NCBI RefSeq assembly: GCF_017357385.1
Contig: NZ_CP071632.1
Location: 3,229,501 to 3,293,500, forward strand
DNA length: 64,000 bases
Reading direction: 5' to 3'
DNA from: Rhizobium sp. NZLR1
GTDB lineage: Bacteria; Pseudomonadota; Alphaproteobacteria; Rhizobiales; Rhizobiaceae
A program made the position numbers and the translations under genes. Below the pieces are notes generated by a model. The model was not told where the DNA came from. It worked only from the letters and a program-made list of their open reading frames with translations, and ran no database searches. Below, in pieces: positions 35,094 to 44,084 of this stretch. The stretch's first letter is position 1; every line of letters starts with the position of its first letter.

Positions 35094-35558
35094 ATGATGA
35101 CGGACCTGAGATTGGCACTCTATCAGCCGGATATTCCCGGCAATACCGGCACGATCCTGCGCCTTGCAGCCTGCCTGGGCTTCGCGGTCGATCTGATCGA
35201 GCCCGCCGGCTTCGACGTCTCCGACCGCAACCTGAAACGATCAGGCATGGATTACATCGCCACAGCTAGCCTCACCCGACATATCAGCTGGGACCGCTTC
35301 GAGGCGTGGCGTCTGACCACCGGCCGCCGCCTAATCCTTGCCTCGACCAAGGCTGCGGACCGCTACACCGATCTTGCCTTTTGCCCCGACGATATCCTGC
35401 TTTTCGGCCGCGAAAGCGCCGGCGTGCCGGATCAGGTCCATGAGAGGGCCGATGCCCGCATCCTGATCCCGATGGTCGAAGGCCAGCGCTCGATCAACGT
35501 CGCCGTCTCGGCTGCAATGATCGTCGGCGAAGCGATGCGCCAGACGGTCTGGGCCTGA
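35094..35558 (+). CDS. trmL: tRNA (cytidine(34)-2'-O)-methyltransferase
   Basis: The protein has 154 residues, a minimal SPOUT (trefoil-knot) methyltransferase that modifies the wobble base of tRNA-Leu isoacceptors. Family landmarks are LALYQPDIPGNTGTILRLAACLGF, ILLFGRESAGVP and the C-terminal RILIPMVEGQRSINVAVSAAMIVGEAMRQ. Start at 35094 or at the next codon (ATG ATG). It stands alone on the plus strand, with petABC and hemF in the same neighbourhood as in other rhizobia. Confidence 0.92.
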   Translation: MMTDLRLALYQPDIPGNTGTILRLAACLGFAVDLIEPAGFDVSDRNLKRSGMDYIATASLTRHISWDRFEAWRLTTGRRLILASTKAADRYTDLAFCPDDILLFGRESAGVPDQVHERADARILIPMVEGQRSINVAVSAAMIVGEAMRQTVWA

Positions 35559-35630
35559 CCGCTGCTGGCGCGCGCAGAGCAAAGGCCCGCAGAATTGCGG
35601 ATCCGCTGATGAATATGTCGCAAAATAGCG

Positions 35631-35658
35631 TTGTCTATCCGTCAAACCGGCGTATATT
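35631..35658 (+). promoter_or_regulatory. Candidate promoter of Na/Pi cotransporter gene
   Basis: TTGTCT (35631-35636) and TATATT (35653-35658) are 16 bp apart. The predicted start leaves an about 105-nt 5' untranslated region. No PHO box was seen. Confidence 0.4.
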
Positions 35659-35770
35659 TATTAGCCGAGCAATCAAAAATACTGCGTAGCCTCCATGATT
35701 CCAATGGGTTGGACGCCATATGAGGAAAGCACCACTTCTCCAGGCTGTGAAAGAAGAATAAAAACAAGAA

Positions 35771-37417
35771 ATGGATTCCACAATCATCATGATCAACCTG
35801 TTCGGTGCCGTGGCCTTGCTGCTGTTCGGCCTCGCGCAGGTGAAGGACGGCGTGTCCAGGGCCTTCGGCGCACGACTGAGAACAGGGCTGGCGAGCGGCA
35901 CGCGCGGTGGCTTCCGCTCCTTCCTGTCGGGGCTGGTAGCGACCATCGCGCTGCAGAGTTCGACGGCAACGGCGCTGATGACCGCATCCTTCGTCGAACG
36001 TGACCTGATCAAGCCGCGCATGGCGCAGATCGTCCTGCTCGGCGCCAATGTCGGCACCGCGATCACCGCCTGGATCGTCGCAACCGGCATCGAATGGCTC
36101 TCTCCGCTGCTGATCCTGACCGGCATCGTGCTTTACCGTGGCCGCTCCAGCGCCCGCCAGGGCGGTGGCGCGGCGCTGATCGGCATCGGTCTGATGCTGC
36201 TGTCGCTGCATTTGCTCGGCCTCGCCACGGAGCCGATGCGCGCCTCTCCGGCTCTCGCCGCCTTCATCGGCCTGCTGGACGGCGCTCTGCCCGTGGCGCT
36301 GCTCTTTTCAGCAGGCCTTGCCTTCCTCTCCTCGTCGAGCCTGGCTGTGGTGGTGCTTATCCTGTCGCTCGCCTCGGCGGGCCTGGTCTCGGCTGAACTC
36401 GTCATCGTGCTCGTGCTCGGCGCCAATCTCGGCGGCGCGATCCCACCTGTCATCGCGACATTGTCCGGCCCGGTGTCGGCGCGGCGCGTCACTCTCGGCA
36501 ATCTCGCGGTGCGCGCGCTCGGCTGCTTCATCGCCCTGCCGCTGGCGGGCTATGGCGCCGAACTCATCCAGATGCTGCCCTTCGGTCCGGCCAAGCTGCC
36601 GGTCGACGCGCATCTCGCCTTCAACCTTCTGCTCGCAGCACTCGCCTGGCCGTTCTCCCGGCCGCTCGCCACCCTGATGGCCCGGCTGGTGCCGGATCAG
36701 CCGGAGCCTGACAACGCACCGAAATATCTCGATGCGCAGGAGCTTTCGACACCCGTCATTGCCCTTGCGAGCGCCACCCGCGAAGTGCTCGGCGTCGGCG
36801 ACATCATCGAGCGCATGCTGGTTAGGGTCTCCGAAGCCTTCGAGCAGAATGATGCCAGCAAACTTGCCGAAATCCCGGCTCTCGAAGAGCGCGTCGACCG
36901 GCTGCAGCAGGAAGTGAAGATCTATCTCTCGAAGCTCGGCCGCGACGGACTCACCGACGAGAACGCCCGCCGTTCGATCGTCGTCATCGATTATGCGATC
37001 AATCTCGAACATATGGGCGACATCATCGAGAAGGGCTTGCGGGAGCAGGTGGCGAAGAAGATCTCGCTTGGCCTGAAATTCTCCGATGACGGTCATCAGG
37101 AACTGCGCAAGCTGTTCGACCTGACAATCGACAATCTGCGGGTCGCCCAGACGATCTTCGTCACCCGCGATTTCAATCTCGCGCGGCAGATGATGGAGAT
37201 AAAGGTTGAGGTGCGCCGGATGGAGAAGCAGTCGGCCGAGCGCCATCTCGAACGCCTGCGCGACGGCCGCGCCGACAGCCTGCAGACCAGCTCGCTGCAT
37301 CTCGACATGCTGCGCGACCTGAAGCGGGTCAACGCCCACATTGTCTCTGTGGCGCATCCGATCATGGACGAGAGTGGCCTGCTGATTGAAAGCCGTGTGC
37401 GGCCCGCCGCGGAGTGA
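35771..37417 (+). CDS. Na/Pi cotransporter family protein with PhoU-like domain
   Basis: The protein has 548 residues. The N-terminal half (about 1-310) has the duplicated NptA/PNaS unit with the family's QSSTATAL and SSSLAVVV stretches and GANVGTAITAW and GANLGGAIPPV. The C-terminal half (about 335-540) is helical and PhoU-like. It probably takes up phosphate or related anions with sodium across the inner membrane, with the PhoU-like domain regulating it. The ribosome-binding site (GAAGAA) is weak. It converges with a small gene 3 bp away. Confidence 0.88.
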   Translation: MDSTIIMINLFGAVALLLFGLAQVKDGVSRAFGARLRTGLASGTRGGFRSFLSGLVATIALQSSTATALMTASFVERDLIKPRMAQIVLLGANVGTAITAWIVATGIEWLSPLLILTGIVLYRGRSSARQGGGAALIGIGLMLLSLHLLGLATEPMRASPALAAFIGLLDGALPVALLFSAGLAFLSSSSLAVVVLILSLASAGLVSAELVIVLVLGANLGGAIPPVIATLSGPVSARRVTLGNLAVRALGCFIALPLAGYGAELIQMLPFGPAKLPVDAHLAFNLLLAALAWPFSRPLATLMARLVPDQPEPDNAPKYLDAQELSTPVIALASATREVLGVGDIIERMLVRVSEAFEQNDASKLAEIPALEERVDRLQQEVKIYLSKLGRDGLTDENARRSIVVIDYAINLEHMGDIIEKGLREQVAKKISLGLKFSDDGHQELRKLFDLTIDNLRVAQTIFVTRDFNLARQMMEIKVEVRRMEKQSAERHLERLRDGRADSLQTSSLHLDMLRDLKRVNAHIVSVAHPIMDESGLLIESRVRPAAE

Positions 37418-37420
37418 GGA

Positions 37421-37681
37421 TCAGTCTGCCGAAGGCAGGCGGCGCATGGTGAATTCGATCTGGTCGCCGTCGAGCTGGCGCCAGCTCTCCACCTCTGTCC
37501 AGTAGGCGGCTTTCGGATATTCGTCGAACCATTCCCGCGCCTTGGCGCGTGCGTCGATCAGGGCGAGGCAATATGTCTCACGCACGAAGTGGTCTTTCCT
37601 GCGGGAAGAAGTTTCCGCCCGATGTCTCGCTATCCTGCGCTTCAGGCCGTCGAAGGACGGAGGTCCTGGAACTTTTTTCAT
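37421..37681 (-). CDS. Small basic protein, unknown function
   Basis: The protein has 86 residues from the ATG at 37681, with AGAGGTAGG upstream; an extended frame to 37786 exists but has no start signal. The first third is basic (GLKRRIARHRAETSSRRKD), the rest (ALIDARAKAREWFDEYPKAAYWTEVESWRQLDGDQIEFTMRRL) looks like a compact alpha/beta fold. It is found between the Na/Pi gene and hemF. I do not recognise a family. Confidence 0.6.
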   Translation of the reverse strand: MKKVPGPPSFDGLKRRIARHRAETSSRRKDHFVRETYCLALIDARAKAREWFDEYPKAAYWTEVESWRQLDGDQIEFTMRRLPSAD

Positions 37682-37858
37682 CAAACCTACCTCTTCAGAA
37701 AAGGTAGTATCGAAATTCGGGATTTGCGAGTCGAATCTTGGAAGCGCTTGGCGGTCCTTGCTTGGCTTGGCGAGATGCGGCGCCACCTGCTAAACGGGGC
37801 GGGTAATCGAGAATAAGCGAGTCGCTTCCTATGGAGATGCCGACCGCCGGAGGCGCGA

Positions 37859-38764
37859 ATGGAAAGACCGGAACTGCCGATCGGCTTGCCTGAAGATATC
37901 GAAGAGAAGAAGGCGGCCGCCCGCAACTGGTTCGAAGGACTGCGCGATACGATCTGCGCCTCCTTCGAAACCCTTGAAGACGAGTTGGAAGGTCCGCTCT
38001 CCGATCAGGAGCCCGGCCGCTTCGTCGCCAAGGATTGGTGGCGCGAAAACGGCGGCGGCGGCCGCATGTCGATGATGGAGGGCCGTGTCTTCGAGAAGGT
38101 CGGCGTTCACACCTCCACCGTCCACGGCGAGTTCTCTCCGGACTTCCGGGCGCAGATACCTGGCGCCAAGGACGATCCGCGTTTCTGGGCCTCGGGCATT
38201 TCGCTGATTGCCCATCCCGTCAATCCCAACGTCCCGGCCGTGCATATGAACACCCGCATGGTGGTCACCACCAGCCGCTGGTTCGGCGGTGGCGCCGATC
38301 TGACGCCGGTGCTGTCGCGCCGCCGCACCCAGGAGGACGAGGATAGCCAGCTCTTCCACAAGGCCATGGAGATCGCCTGCCGCAATCATGCCGTCGCCGA
38401 TTACGATGCCTATAAGGCCTGGTGCGACGAATATTTCTTCCTGAAACACCGCAGCGAGGCCCGCGGCATTGGCGGCATCTTCTACGACTGGCTGCATTCG
38501 AGCGAGGACGCTGGCGGCTGGGACGCCGATTTCGCCTTCACGCGCGATATCGGCCGGGCCTTCGCCATGGTCTATCCGAAGATCGTCCGCACCAACTTCA
38601 ATAAATTGTGGACGGAGGCTGACCGCGACGAACAATTGATCCGCCGGGGCCGCTACGTCGAATTCAATCTGCTGTATGATCGCGGCACGATCTTCGGCCT
38701 GAAGACCGGCGGCAACGTTGAATCCATTCTCTCATCGTTGCCCCCCGTCGTCCGTTGGCCATGA
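37859..38764 (+). CDS. hemF: Coproporphyrinogen III oxidase, oxygen-dependent
   Basis: The protein has 301 residues. It decarboxylates two propionates of coproporphyrinogen III with O2 in heme synthesis. Typical stretches: [25 protein letters not shown] (split here by length), [84 protein letters not shown] precedes the ATG. It is the aerobic enzyme and would serve the bc1 cytochromes encoded nearby. Confidence 0.96.
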   Translation: MERPELPIGLPEDIEEKKAAARNWFEGLRDTICASFETLEDELEGPLSDQEPGRFVAKDWWRENGGGGRMSMMEGRVFEKVGVHTSTVHGEFSPDFRAQIPGAKDDPRFWASGISLIAHPVNPNVPAVHMNTRMVVTTSRWFGGGADLTPVLSRRRTQEDEDSQLFHKAMEIACRNHAVADYDAYKAWCDEYFFLKHRSEARGIGGIFYDWLHSSEDAGGWDADFAFTRDIGRAFAMVYPKIVRTNFNKLWTEADRDEQLIRRGRYVEFNLLYDRGTIFGLKTGGNVESILSSLPPVVRWP

Positions 38765-38866
38765 CACTGTGATACTCATCGATAAATTCGAGGTGATGGG
38801 CCTTCACGAAAATTAAGCGTGTCCTAACTTTATATGTATGTGCGTAACAATCGGAGGAGGATTGTC

Positions 38867-39136
38867 ATGACGATACAAAGTGGCTCGCCTGCGTCCACGG
38901 ATGTCCAGGAAACATCCCGCACGATCGACACGTCCGAGTTTCTGACGCGCATCGCCGAGAAATTGCGGACCAAGAGCGGCTCAGATCTGCCGCTGTCCTG
39001 CTTCATCGAGCAGGTCAAGCTGCAATTGGCTGGCGGGAAGTCGCCGGAACAGCTGCAGAACGAAGCAGCCGCCGCCAACAGCAACCTGCCCGGCCAGCTT
39101 TCGGATACCTACAAAGCCTGGGCGATGCCCGACTGA
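38867..39136 (+). CDS. Small soluble protein, unknown function
   Basis: The protein has 89 residues. GGAGGAGG precedes the ATG at 38867 by about 8 bases; frame continues upstream to 38834 without a signal. It is mostly helical, with an N-terminal Ser/Thr-rich segment and KLRTKSGSDLPLSCFIEQVKLQLAGGKSPEQLQNEAAA. No family recognised. A strong palindrome follows the stop. Confidence 0.6.
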   Translation: MTIQSGSPASTDVQETSRTIDTSEFLTRIAEKLRTKSGSDLPLSCFIEQVKLQLAGGKSPEQLQNEAAAANSNLPGQLSDTYKAWAMPD

Positions 39137-39147
39137 CATTGCCTTTA

Positions 39148-39173
39148 CCGGCCGGCATATCTATGCCGGCCGG
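39148..39173 (+). terminator. 26-bp GC-rich palindrome, probable transcript end
   Basis: CCGGCCGGCATA (39148-39159) and TATGCCGGCCGG (39162-39173) are perfect 12-bp arms with a 2-bp centre. It lies 11 bp after the stop of the small gene. There is no T-run, so it may work as a Rho-dependent or processing end, or be a protein-binding site. Confidence 0.45.
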
Positions 39174-39250
39174 AACCTTCCCTCCCCCCGCACATTCATA
39201 AATCGCGTGAGATCGCGATCGTCTTTGTGTTTTGAACAGAGGAGAAGACC

Positions 39251-39436
39251 ATGCGACTTTTCGAATGCGGCACTCTCGTCCCGGGCTGCGCCTGGCATAC
39301 ACGGGCAGACAGCGACGCCGAGGTGGTCCGCCGCGCCGTCGAGCACCTGAAAAACGCTCACGGCGAAACCACGATCCGCGAGAACATGGTGGACAATATC
39401 AAGGTTCGCATTCGTGATGAGGTGAATGCAGCCTGA
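39251..39436 (+). CDS. DUF1059 small protein
   Basis: The protein has 61 residues: MRLFECGTLVPGCAWHTRADSD..., with the two cysteines and the C-x-W-H stretch of the DUF1059 family, ending in a short helical segment (VVRRAVEHLKNAHG). The family is of unknown function; the Cys/His pattern suggests metal binding. The ATG has GAGGAG upstream. Its TGA (39434-39436) directly abuts the TTA complement of the convergent cca stop. Confidence 0.85.
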   Translation: MRLFECGTLVPGCAWHTRADSDAEVVRRAVEHLKNAHGETTIRENMVDNIKVRIRDEVNAA

Positions 39437-40714
39437 TTATTGCACCTGTTCCAGTAGCCGGGCGAGCAGCGCCGCCCGGTCGGAAACGAAGTTTTCCTCC
39501 ACCCACTGGTTTTCCAGGCCGGCAAGCAACTCGCCGACGCGCGGGCCGGACGCGATGCCGACCGACATCACGTCGCCGCCGTTCAGCGGAAATTGCGGCT
39601 TCTTCCAGTTCGCGGCCTGATCCAAGAGCTTGATGAGCCGCGCCGACCGCGCCATTTCATCGAAATCCCCTTCAGCCTTGCCGCGCGCAACGCCGAGCGC
39701 CAGCTTGAGCCGCGTCATGATGCCGTCGGCTCCGTTGCGGTAAAGCAGCCGTTCGAAGGCGGCCGACGACATGCCGTCATTGGCGGGCGCGGCCATTGCC
39801 CAGGCCTTGAGGGTAGCAGCTTCCGCATTCGAGAGCTTAAGCCGGACTGCCAGCGCCTCGAGCCGCGCCGCATCGGGCGGCACGATCGCCGCAAGCCGTA
39901 GCAGCGGATCGGGCGTCCAGCCGAGCGCCTTTTCGGTGGCGACCAGCGAAGGGATGGCATCGATCCCCCATAGTTCCGATTCCGGCAGGATTTCCGTCAG
40001 CACTGCCACCTGCCGCATCCAGAGCAGCGCTCTGCCTGGATCGGCAGCACCGAGCAGCTTCCGCAGTTCCGACCAGACGCGTTCTGCCGAAAGCGTCTTC
40101 AGTTTCGACCGCGCCGCCGCACACGCCTTCAGCCCCTCGGCATCCGGCCGTCCGGAGCCGTAATAGGCAAAGAAGCGGAAGAACCGCAGGATGCGCAGAT
40201 GATCCTCGGCAATACGCTTTGCCGCATCGCCGATGAAGCGGATGTTGCGCCTCTCGATATCGGCAAGCCCGCCGACCAGATCCACCACCTCGCCCCTAGC
40301 ATCGGCATAAAGCGCGTTGATCGTCAGATCCCGCCGTTCGGCATCTGCCTTCCAGTCGGTGCTGAAGGCAACCTCGGCATGGCGCCCGTCGGTCTCGACG
40401 TCGGTGCGAAGCGTCGTCACCTCGAAGGGCTTGCCGTCGATGACGAGCGTCACCGTTCCGTGCTGCAGGCCCGTCGGCACCGCCTTGATGCCGGCCTCGG
40501 CCGCCCGCTCCATCACCGCCTCCGGCCTGAGTGTCGTGGCGATGTCGATATCGCTGACCGGCAGATCCATCAGGCTGTTGCGCACGGCGCCGCCGACGAT
40601 CCGCGCTTCGCCGTCGTCGGCCCCACCGTCGGCCCCACCGTCGCCGTTGAGAAGTGCCAGGATCCGGCCGAGAGCCGGGTCGCGGAACCATGCTTGGTCG
40701 GCAAGACCGGTCAT
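39437..40714 (-). CDS. cca: CCA tRNA nucleotidyltransferase
   Basis: The protein has 425 residues, class II nucleotidyltransferase. Landmarks: RIVGGAVRNSLMDLPVSDIDIATTLRPE (GG...VR and DxD), VTTLRTDVETDGRHAEV, RRDLTINALYAD, and RFLRFFRFFAYYG-like basic region. It adds or repairs the CCA end of tRNAs. Just before the GG motif there is an in-frame duplication giving DGGADGGADD. It overlaps the upstream Nudix gene by 4 bp (ATGA). Confidence 0.93.
   Translation of the reverse strand: MTGLADQAWFRDPALGRILALLNGDGGADGGADDGEARIVGGAVRNSLMDLPVSDIDIATTLRPEAVMERAAEAGIKAVPTGLQHGTVTLVIDGKPFEVTTLRTDVETDGRHAEVAFSTDWKADAERRDLTINALYADARGEVVDLVGGLADIERRNIRFIGDAAKRIAEDHLRILRFFRFFAYYGSGRPDAEGLKACAAARSKLKTLSAERVWSELRKLLGAADPGRALLWMRQVAVLTEILPESELWGIDAIPSLVATEKALGWTPDPLLRLAAIVPPDAARLEALAVRLKLSNAEAATLKAWAMAAPANDGMSSAAFERLLYRNGADGIMTRLKLALGVARGKAEGDFDEMARSARLIKLLDQAANWKKPQFPLNGGDVMSVGIASGPRVGELLAGLENQWVEENFVSDRAALLARLLEQVQ
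40617..40640 (-). repeat. 12-bp tandem duplication inside cca
   Basis: TCGGCCCCACCG occurs twice in tandem (40617-40628 and 40629-40640). It adds four residues (GADG) without a frameshift, in a loop just before the nucleotidyltransferase core. Confidence 0.8.
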
Positions 40715-41361
40715 GCATAAAGCCTTTCGTAAAGCGTGCGGACGATGCCGGCTGTGATGCCCCAGATCATTCTGGTTTCATAGGGCACGCGGTAGAAATG
40801 CCGGTCGATGCCGTCGATGACACGCCGGTCGCGGGTATGATTGGCCGGGTCCATCAGGAAGGAAAGCGGCACCTCGAACACGTCGTCCACCTCGGTTGGG
40901 TTCAACGTCAGCGCGAAGCCAGGCGTGACGACGCCGAGCACCGGCGTGATGCGGAAGCCTGTCGAGGCAAGATAATTCGGCAGCCGCCCGACGGTCTCGA
41001 CGAAGGAGCCGGGGAGACCGATCTCCTCCTCCGTCTCGCGGATCGCCGCCATTTCCGGTGAGATATCGGCAGGATCGATCGAGCCGCCGGGAAAGGCGAT
41101 CTGCCCGGAATGCTTGCGCAGCGTCGCCGTGCGCTTGGTGAAGATCACCTGCGCCTCCTCACCGTCGTCGACGACGGGCACGAGCACGGCGGCGTCGCGC
41201 AGCTTGAAGGTCTCGACCTCGGCCACGATATCGGGATTGAGGATGTGGTCCCCGTGATCACGCCAGGCATGATCGACCGGCCCGCCATTCTGGTTGAGCG
41301 CGCGGCGGCGGAATTCGGCCGCTGAGAACAGCGGATAACGGTGGGTGATCGCATCATTCAT
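40711..41361 (-). CDS. Nudix hydrolase, CoA-pyrophosphatase (NudL/Nudt7-like)
   Basis: The protein has 216 residues from ATG 41361, which overlaps the DUF1285 stop by ATGA. The Nudix box is FPGGSIDPADISPEMAAIRETEEEIGL, with the longer spacer typical of the CoA-pyrophosphatase group, preceded by LRKHSGQIAF. It likely splits CoA or related nucleotides. It is the middle gene of a tightly overlapping set DUF1285-nudix-cca. Confidence 0.88.
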   Translation of the reverse strand: MNDAITHRYPLFSAAEFRRRALNQNGGPVDHAWRDHGDHILNPDIVAEVETFKLRDAAVLVPVVDDGEEAQVIFTKRTATLRKHSGQIAFPGGSIDPADISPEMAAIRETEEEIGLPGSFVETVGRLPNYLASTGFRITPVLGVVTPGFALTLNPTEVDDVFEVPLSFLMDPANHTRDRRVIDGIDRHFYRVPYETRMIWGITAGIVRTLYERLYA

Positions 41362-41981
41362 CGGCAAAGAGCATCCAGTTCGTCGGCCGGCATGACCGGG
41401 AAGACCTCGCCGCCGGAGCGGATCGCAAACATCGCCCGCCCCTCCGCGTCGAAAATCTCGCCCAGCGCGACCAGTTCATACATCACCGCACGCGACACCA
41501 GCGCCTCCAGCCGCCCGCGCACATGCAGATAGGGTTTTAGTTCGGCATTCTCGCCCGCAATGGCAAAGCGCAGCCGATGCTCTCCTCCCGCCTCCACGAC
41601 ATCGCCGACATTGGTGCGGAAGGTCAGCACCTGTCGGCCTTGCTCCTCCGTCACGCTCATCTCAACGGCGATGAACGGAGCGTCGACGACCCTTATCCCG
41701 ACCTTTTCCACAGGAGTTACGAGATAGGTCTTCTGGTCGTCATCCTTCCTCAAAACCGTCGAAAACAGCCGCACCAGCGCTGGCCGGCCGATCGGCGTGC
41801 CCATGTAGAACCAGGTGCCATCGGCCCTGATCTCCATATCGATGTCACCGCAGAAAGGCGGATTCCACCGCTCGACTGGCGGTAACCCACGTTTTTTTCC
41901 GCCGCTTTCATCAGACGCGCGCGAAATTAGCGCAGCAAGTCCCGCCGCATCCGCCTGTCCGCTGATTTCCTCGGCTGCCAT
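41358..41981 (-). CDS. DUF1285 protein
   Basis: The protein has 207 residues. The family pattern is clear: PPVERWNPPFCGDIDMEIRADGTWFYMGTPIGRPALVRLFSTVLR, then YLVTPVEKVGIRVVDAPFIAVEM. DUF1285 proteins form paired beta-barrels; no activity has been established. It leads the DUF1285-nudix-cca operon and diverges from the MoxR operon. Confidence 0.88.
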   Translation of the reverse strand: MAAEEISGQADAAGLAALISRASDESGGKKRGLPPVERWNPPFCGDIDMEIRADGTWFYMGTPIGRPALVRLFSTVLRKDDDQKTYLVTPVEKVGIRVVDAPFIAVEMSVTEEQGRQVLTFRTNVGDVVEAGGEHRLRFAIAGENAELKPYLHVRGRLEALVSRAVMYELVALGEIFDAEGRAMFAIRSGGEVFPVMPADELDALCR

Positions 41982-42139
41982 TCTTCCGTCCCGGTTTGTC
42001 CTTAACGAAGTGATGTCACGAGATAGTCATTCGCAACGAACTTGTCAGCCCGTCACATCTCCATAACTCTATCGGGTATGAGGCACATGTATAAGTCCGC
42101 CGATTCGCTGCCGAATGATTTCAGCCGTTGGAGATGCCC

Positions 42140-43150
42140 ATGAGTATGATGAAGACCGAAGCCAGCCTCGATGAAAAGGCGATCGTCGCCGCTGCCGAAA
42201 AGGCGCTCTCCGATATCGCCGCCATCCGCGGAGAAGTCTCGAAGGTGATCTTCGGTCAAGAAAGCGTCGTCGAGAACACCATTCTCGCCGTGCTGTCCGG
42301 CGGTCATGCTCTGCTCGTCGGCGTTCCCGGCCTTGCCAAGACCAGACTGGTAACGACGCTCGGCGAAGTGCTCGGCCTCGCCGCCAATCGCATTCAGTTC
42401 ACCCCGGACCTGATGCCCTCGGATATTCTCGGATCCGAGGTGATGGACCAGGACGACAGTGGACGCCGCTCTTTCCGCTTCGTCAAGGGCCCTGTTTTCG
42501 CTCAGCTGCTGATGGCCGACGAGATCAACCGCGCCTCGCCGCGGACCCAGTCGGCCCTTCTGCAATCGATGCAGGAATATCACATCACCATCGCCGGCCA
42601 GCGATATGACCTGCCGGCCCCCTTCCATGTGCTCGCCACCCAGAACCCGCTCGAGCAGGAAGGCACCTATCCCCTGCCCGAAGCCCAGCTCGACCGCTTC
42701 CTGCTGCAGGTCGACGTCAACTATCCCGAACTCGCCGCCGAGCGCCAGATCCTGCTCGAGACGACGGGCTTAGGAGAAACCCGGCCGGAAGCCGTCATTA
42801 ACGCGCAGCGGCTGATCGAAATTCAGGCCCTGGTGCGTCAGATGCCGGTAAGCGACACGGTCGTCGATGCCATCCTGGCGCTGGTGCGTTCTGCCCGTCC
42901 CGGACAGGGCAATGCCTCGACCGACAAGAACGTCGCCTGGGGTCCGGGCCCTCGCGCCGGCCAGGCGATGATGCTCTGCGCCCGCGCCCGGGCGCTCTAC
43001 GAAGGTCGTCTCGCGCCCTCGCTCGACGATATCTTTGCGCTCGCCGAACCAATTCTCCAGCACCGCATGGCGTTGACTTTCGCTGCCCGCGCCGAAGGCA
43101 TGTCGGTGCGCGACGTCATCGCCGGACTGGTCAAGCAGGCAAAGGGATAA
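42140..43150 (+). CDS. MoxR-family AAA+ ATPase
   Basis: The protein has 336 residues. Walker A is GVPGLAKTRL, Walker B LLMADEINRASPRTQSALLQSM, sensor ATQNPLEQEGTYPLPEAQLDRFLLQ. MoxR ATPases act as chaperones for metal-protein or membrane-complex maturation, usually with a DUF58 and VWA-domain partners, as here. The ATG at 42140 follows TTGGAG; alternatives (42134, 42128) are possible. It starts a four-gene operon ending at 48965. Confidence 0.93.
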   Translation: MSMMKTEASLDEKAIVAAAEKALSDIAAIRGEVSKVIFGQESVVENTILAVLSGGHALLVGVPGLAKTRLVTTLGEVLGLAANRIQFTPDLMPSDILGSEVMDQDDSGRRSFRFVKGPVFAQLLMADEINRASPRTQSALLQSMQEYHITIAGQRYDLPAPFHVLATQNPLEQEGTYPLPEAQLDRFLLQVDVNYPELAAERQILLETTGLGETRPEAVINAQRLIEIQALVRQMPVSDTVVDAILALVRSARPGQGNASTDKNVAWGPGPRAGQAMMLCARARALYEGRLAPSLDDIFALAEPILQHRMALTFAARAEGMSVRDVIAGLVKQAKG

Positions 43151-43163
43151 GGAAGCCGGACGC

Positions 43164-44084
43164 GTGGCATCTATCGGACAGATCGTCAACCCGACACCCG
43201 GCAGCGATGCCCTTTCCCGCGCCAGGCAGCGGGCCGCCCTGGTGCCGGACTGCCTGGTGGAAGCCAAGCGCATCGCCAACACGGTGATCGCCGGTTGGCA
43301 TGGCCGTCGCAAACGCGGCATCGGCGAGAATTTCTGGCAGTTCCGTCCCTATGCCGAGGGCGAAAGCCTGTCGCGCATCGATTGGCGCCGCTCCGCCCGC
43401 GACGACCATACCTATGTGCGCGAGCGCGAATGGGAGGCGGCCCACACCATCTGGCTCTGGTGCGACATGTCGCCCTCGATGATGTACAAGTCGGGCTATG
43501 GCAGCGTCTCCAAGGAAAGCCGCGCGCTGGTCGTCATGCTGGCGCTGGCTGAAATCCTTGCCCGCTCCGGCGAGCGCATCGGCTGCCCCGGCATCATGGA
43601 ACCCGCCTCCGCCCGCAACGCCGCCGAGCGCCTTGCGGCTGCGCTCATGCATACGCCGCTGACCGGCGGCCTGCCGGAAACGGCGATGATCCGCGGCTGG
43701 AGTGACCTCGTCCTCATCGGCGATTTCCTCGATGATGCGCCGGCGATCATGGAACGCCTCGGCCCACTTGCCCGCCGCGGCCTGCGCGGCCACGTGGTCG
43801 AGATAGCAGATCCCGCCGAGGAGATATTCCCTTATAGCGGCCGCACCGAATTCACCGACCCGGAGAGCGGCGCCAAGCTTATCTCCGGCCGCGCCGAACA
43901 CATCCGCGATGCCTATCGCAACGCCTACCTCGCCCGCAGGGACAGCCTCGGCCAGTCGCTGCGCCATCTCGGATGGACTTTTGCGACCCACCGCACCGAT
44001 CATCTGGCGTCGGAGGCGCTGGTTGCGGTGCACATGTATCTGTCCGGCATGCCGGCCAAGGCAACGCATGGAGGGCAGCTATGA
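43164..44084 (+). CDS. DUF58-domain protein, MoxR partner
   Basis: The protein has 306 residues with a GTG start (GGAAG upstream). The DUF58 signature GENFWQFRPYAEGESLSRIDWRRSARDDHTYVREREWE is perfect. The rest resembles a VWA-like fold (LWCDMSPSM). It is 13 bp from the MoxR gene and overlaps the next gene by 4 bp (ATGA). Together with MoxR it probably prepares a membrane or metal-binding client. Confidence 0.93.
   Translation: MASIGQIVNPTPGSDALSRARQRAALVPDCLVEAKRIANTVIAGWHGRRKRGIGENFWQFRPYAEGESLSRIDWRRSARDDHTYVREREWEAAHTIWLWCDMSPSMMYKSGYGSVSKESRALVVMLALAEILARSGERIGCPGIMEPASARNAAERLAAALMHTPLTGGLPETAMIRGWSDLVLIGDFLDDAPAIMERLGPLARRGLRGHVVEIADPAEEIFPYSGRTEFTDPESGAKLISGRAEHIRDAYRNAYLARRDSLGQSLRHLGWTFATHRTDHLASEALVAVHMYLSGMPAKATHGGQL

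Noticed and set aside
35559..35770. PHO box upstream of the Na/Pi cotransporter-like gene
   Set aside because: No pair of CTGTCAT-like direct repeats was seen.
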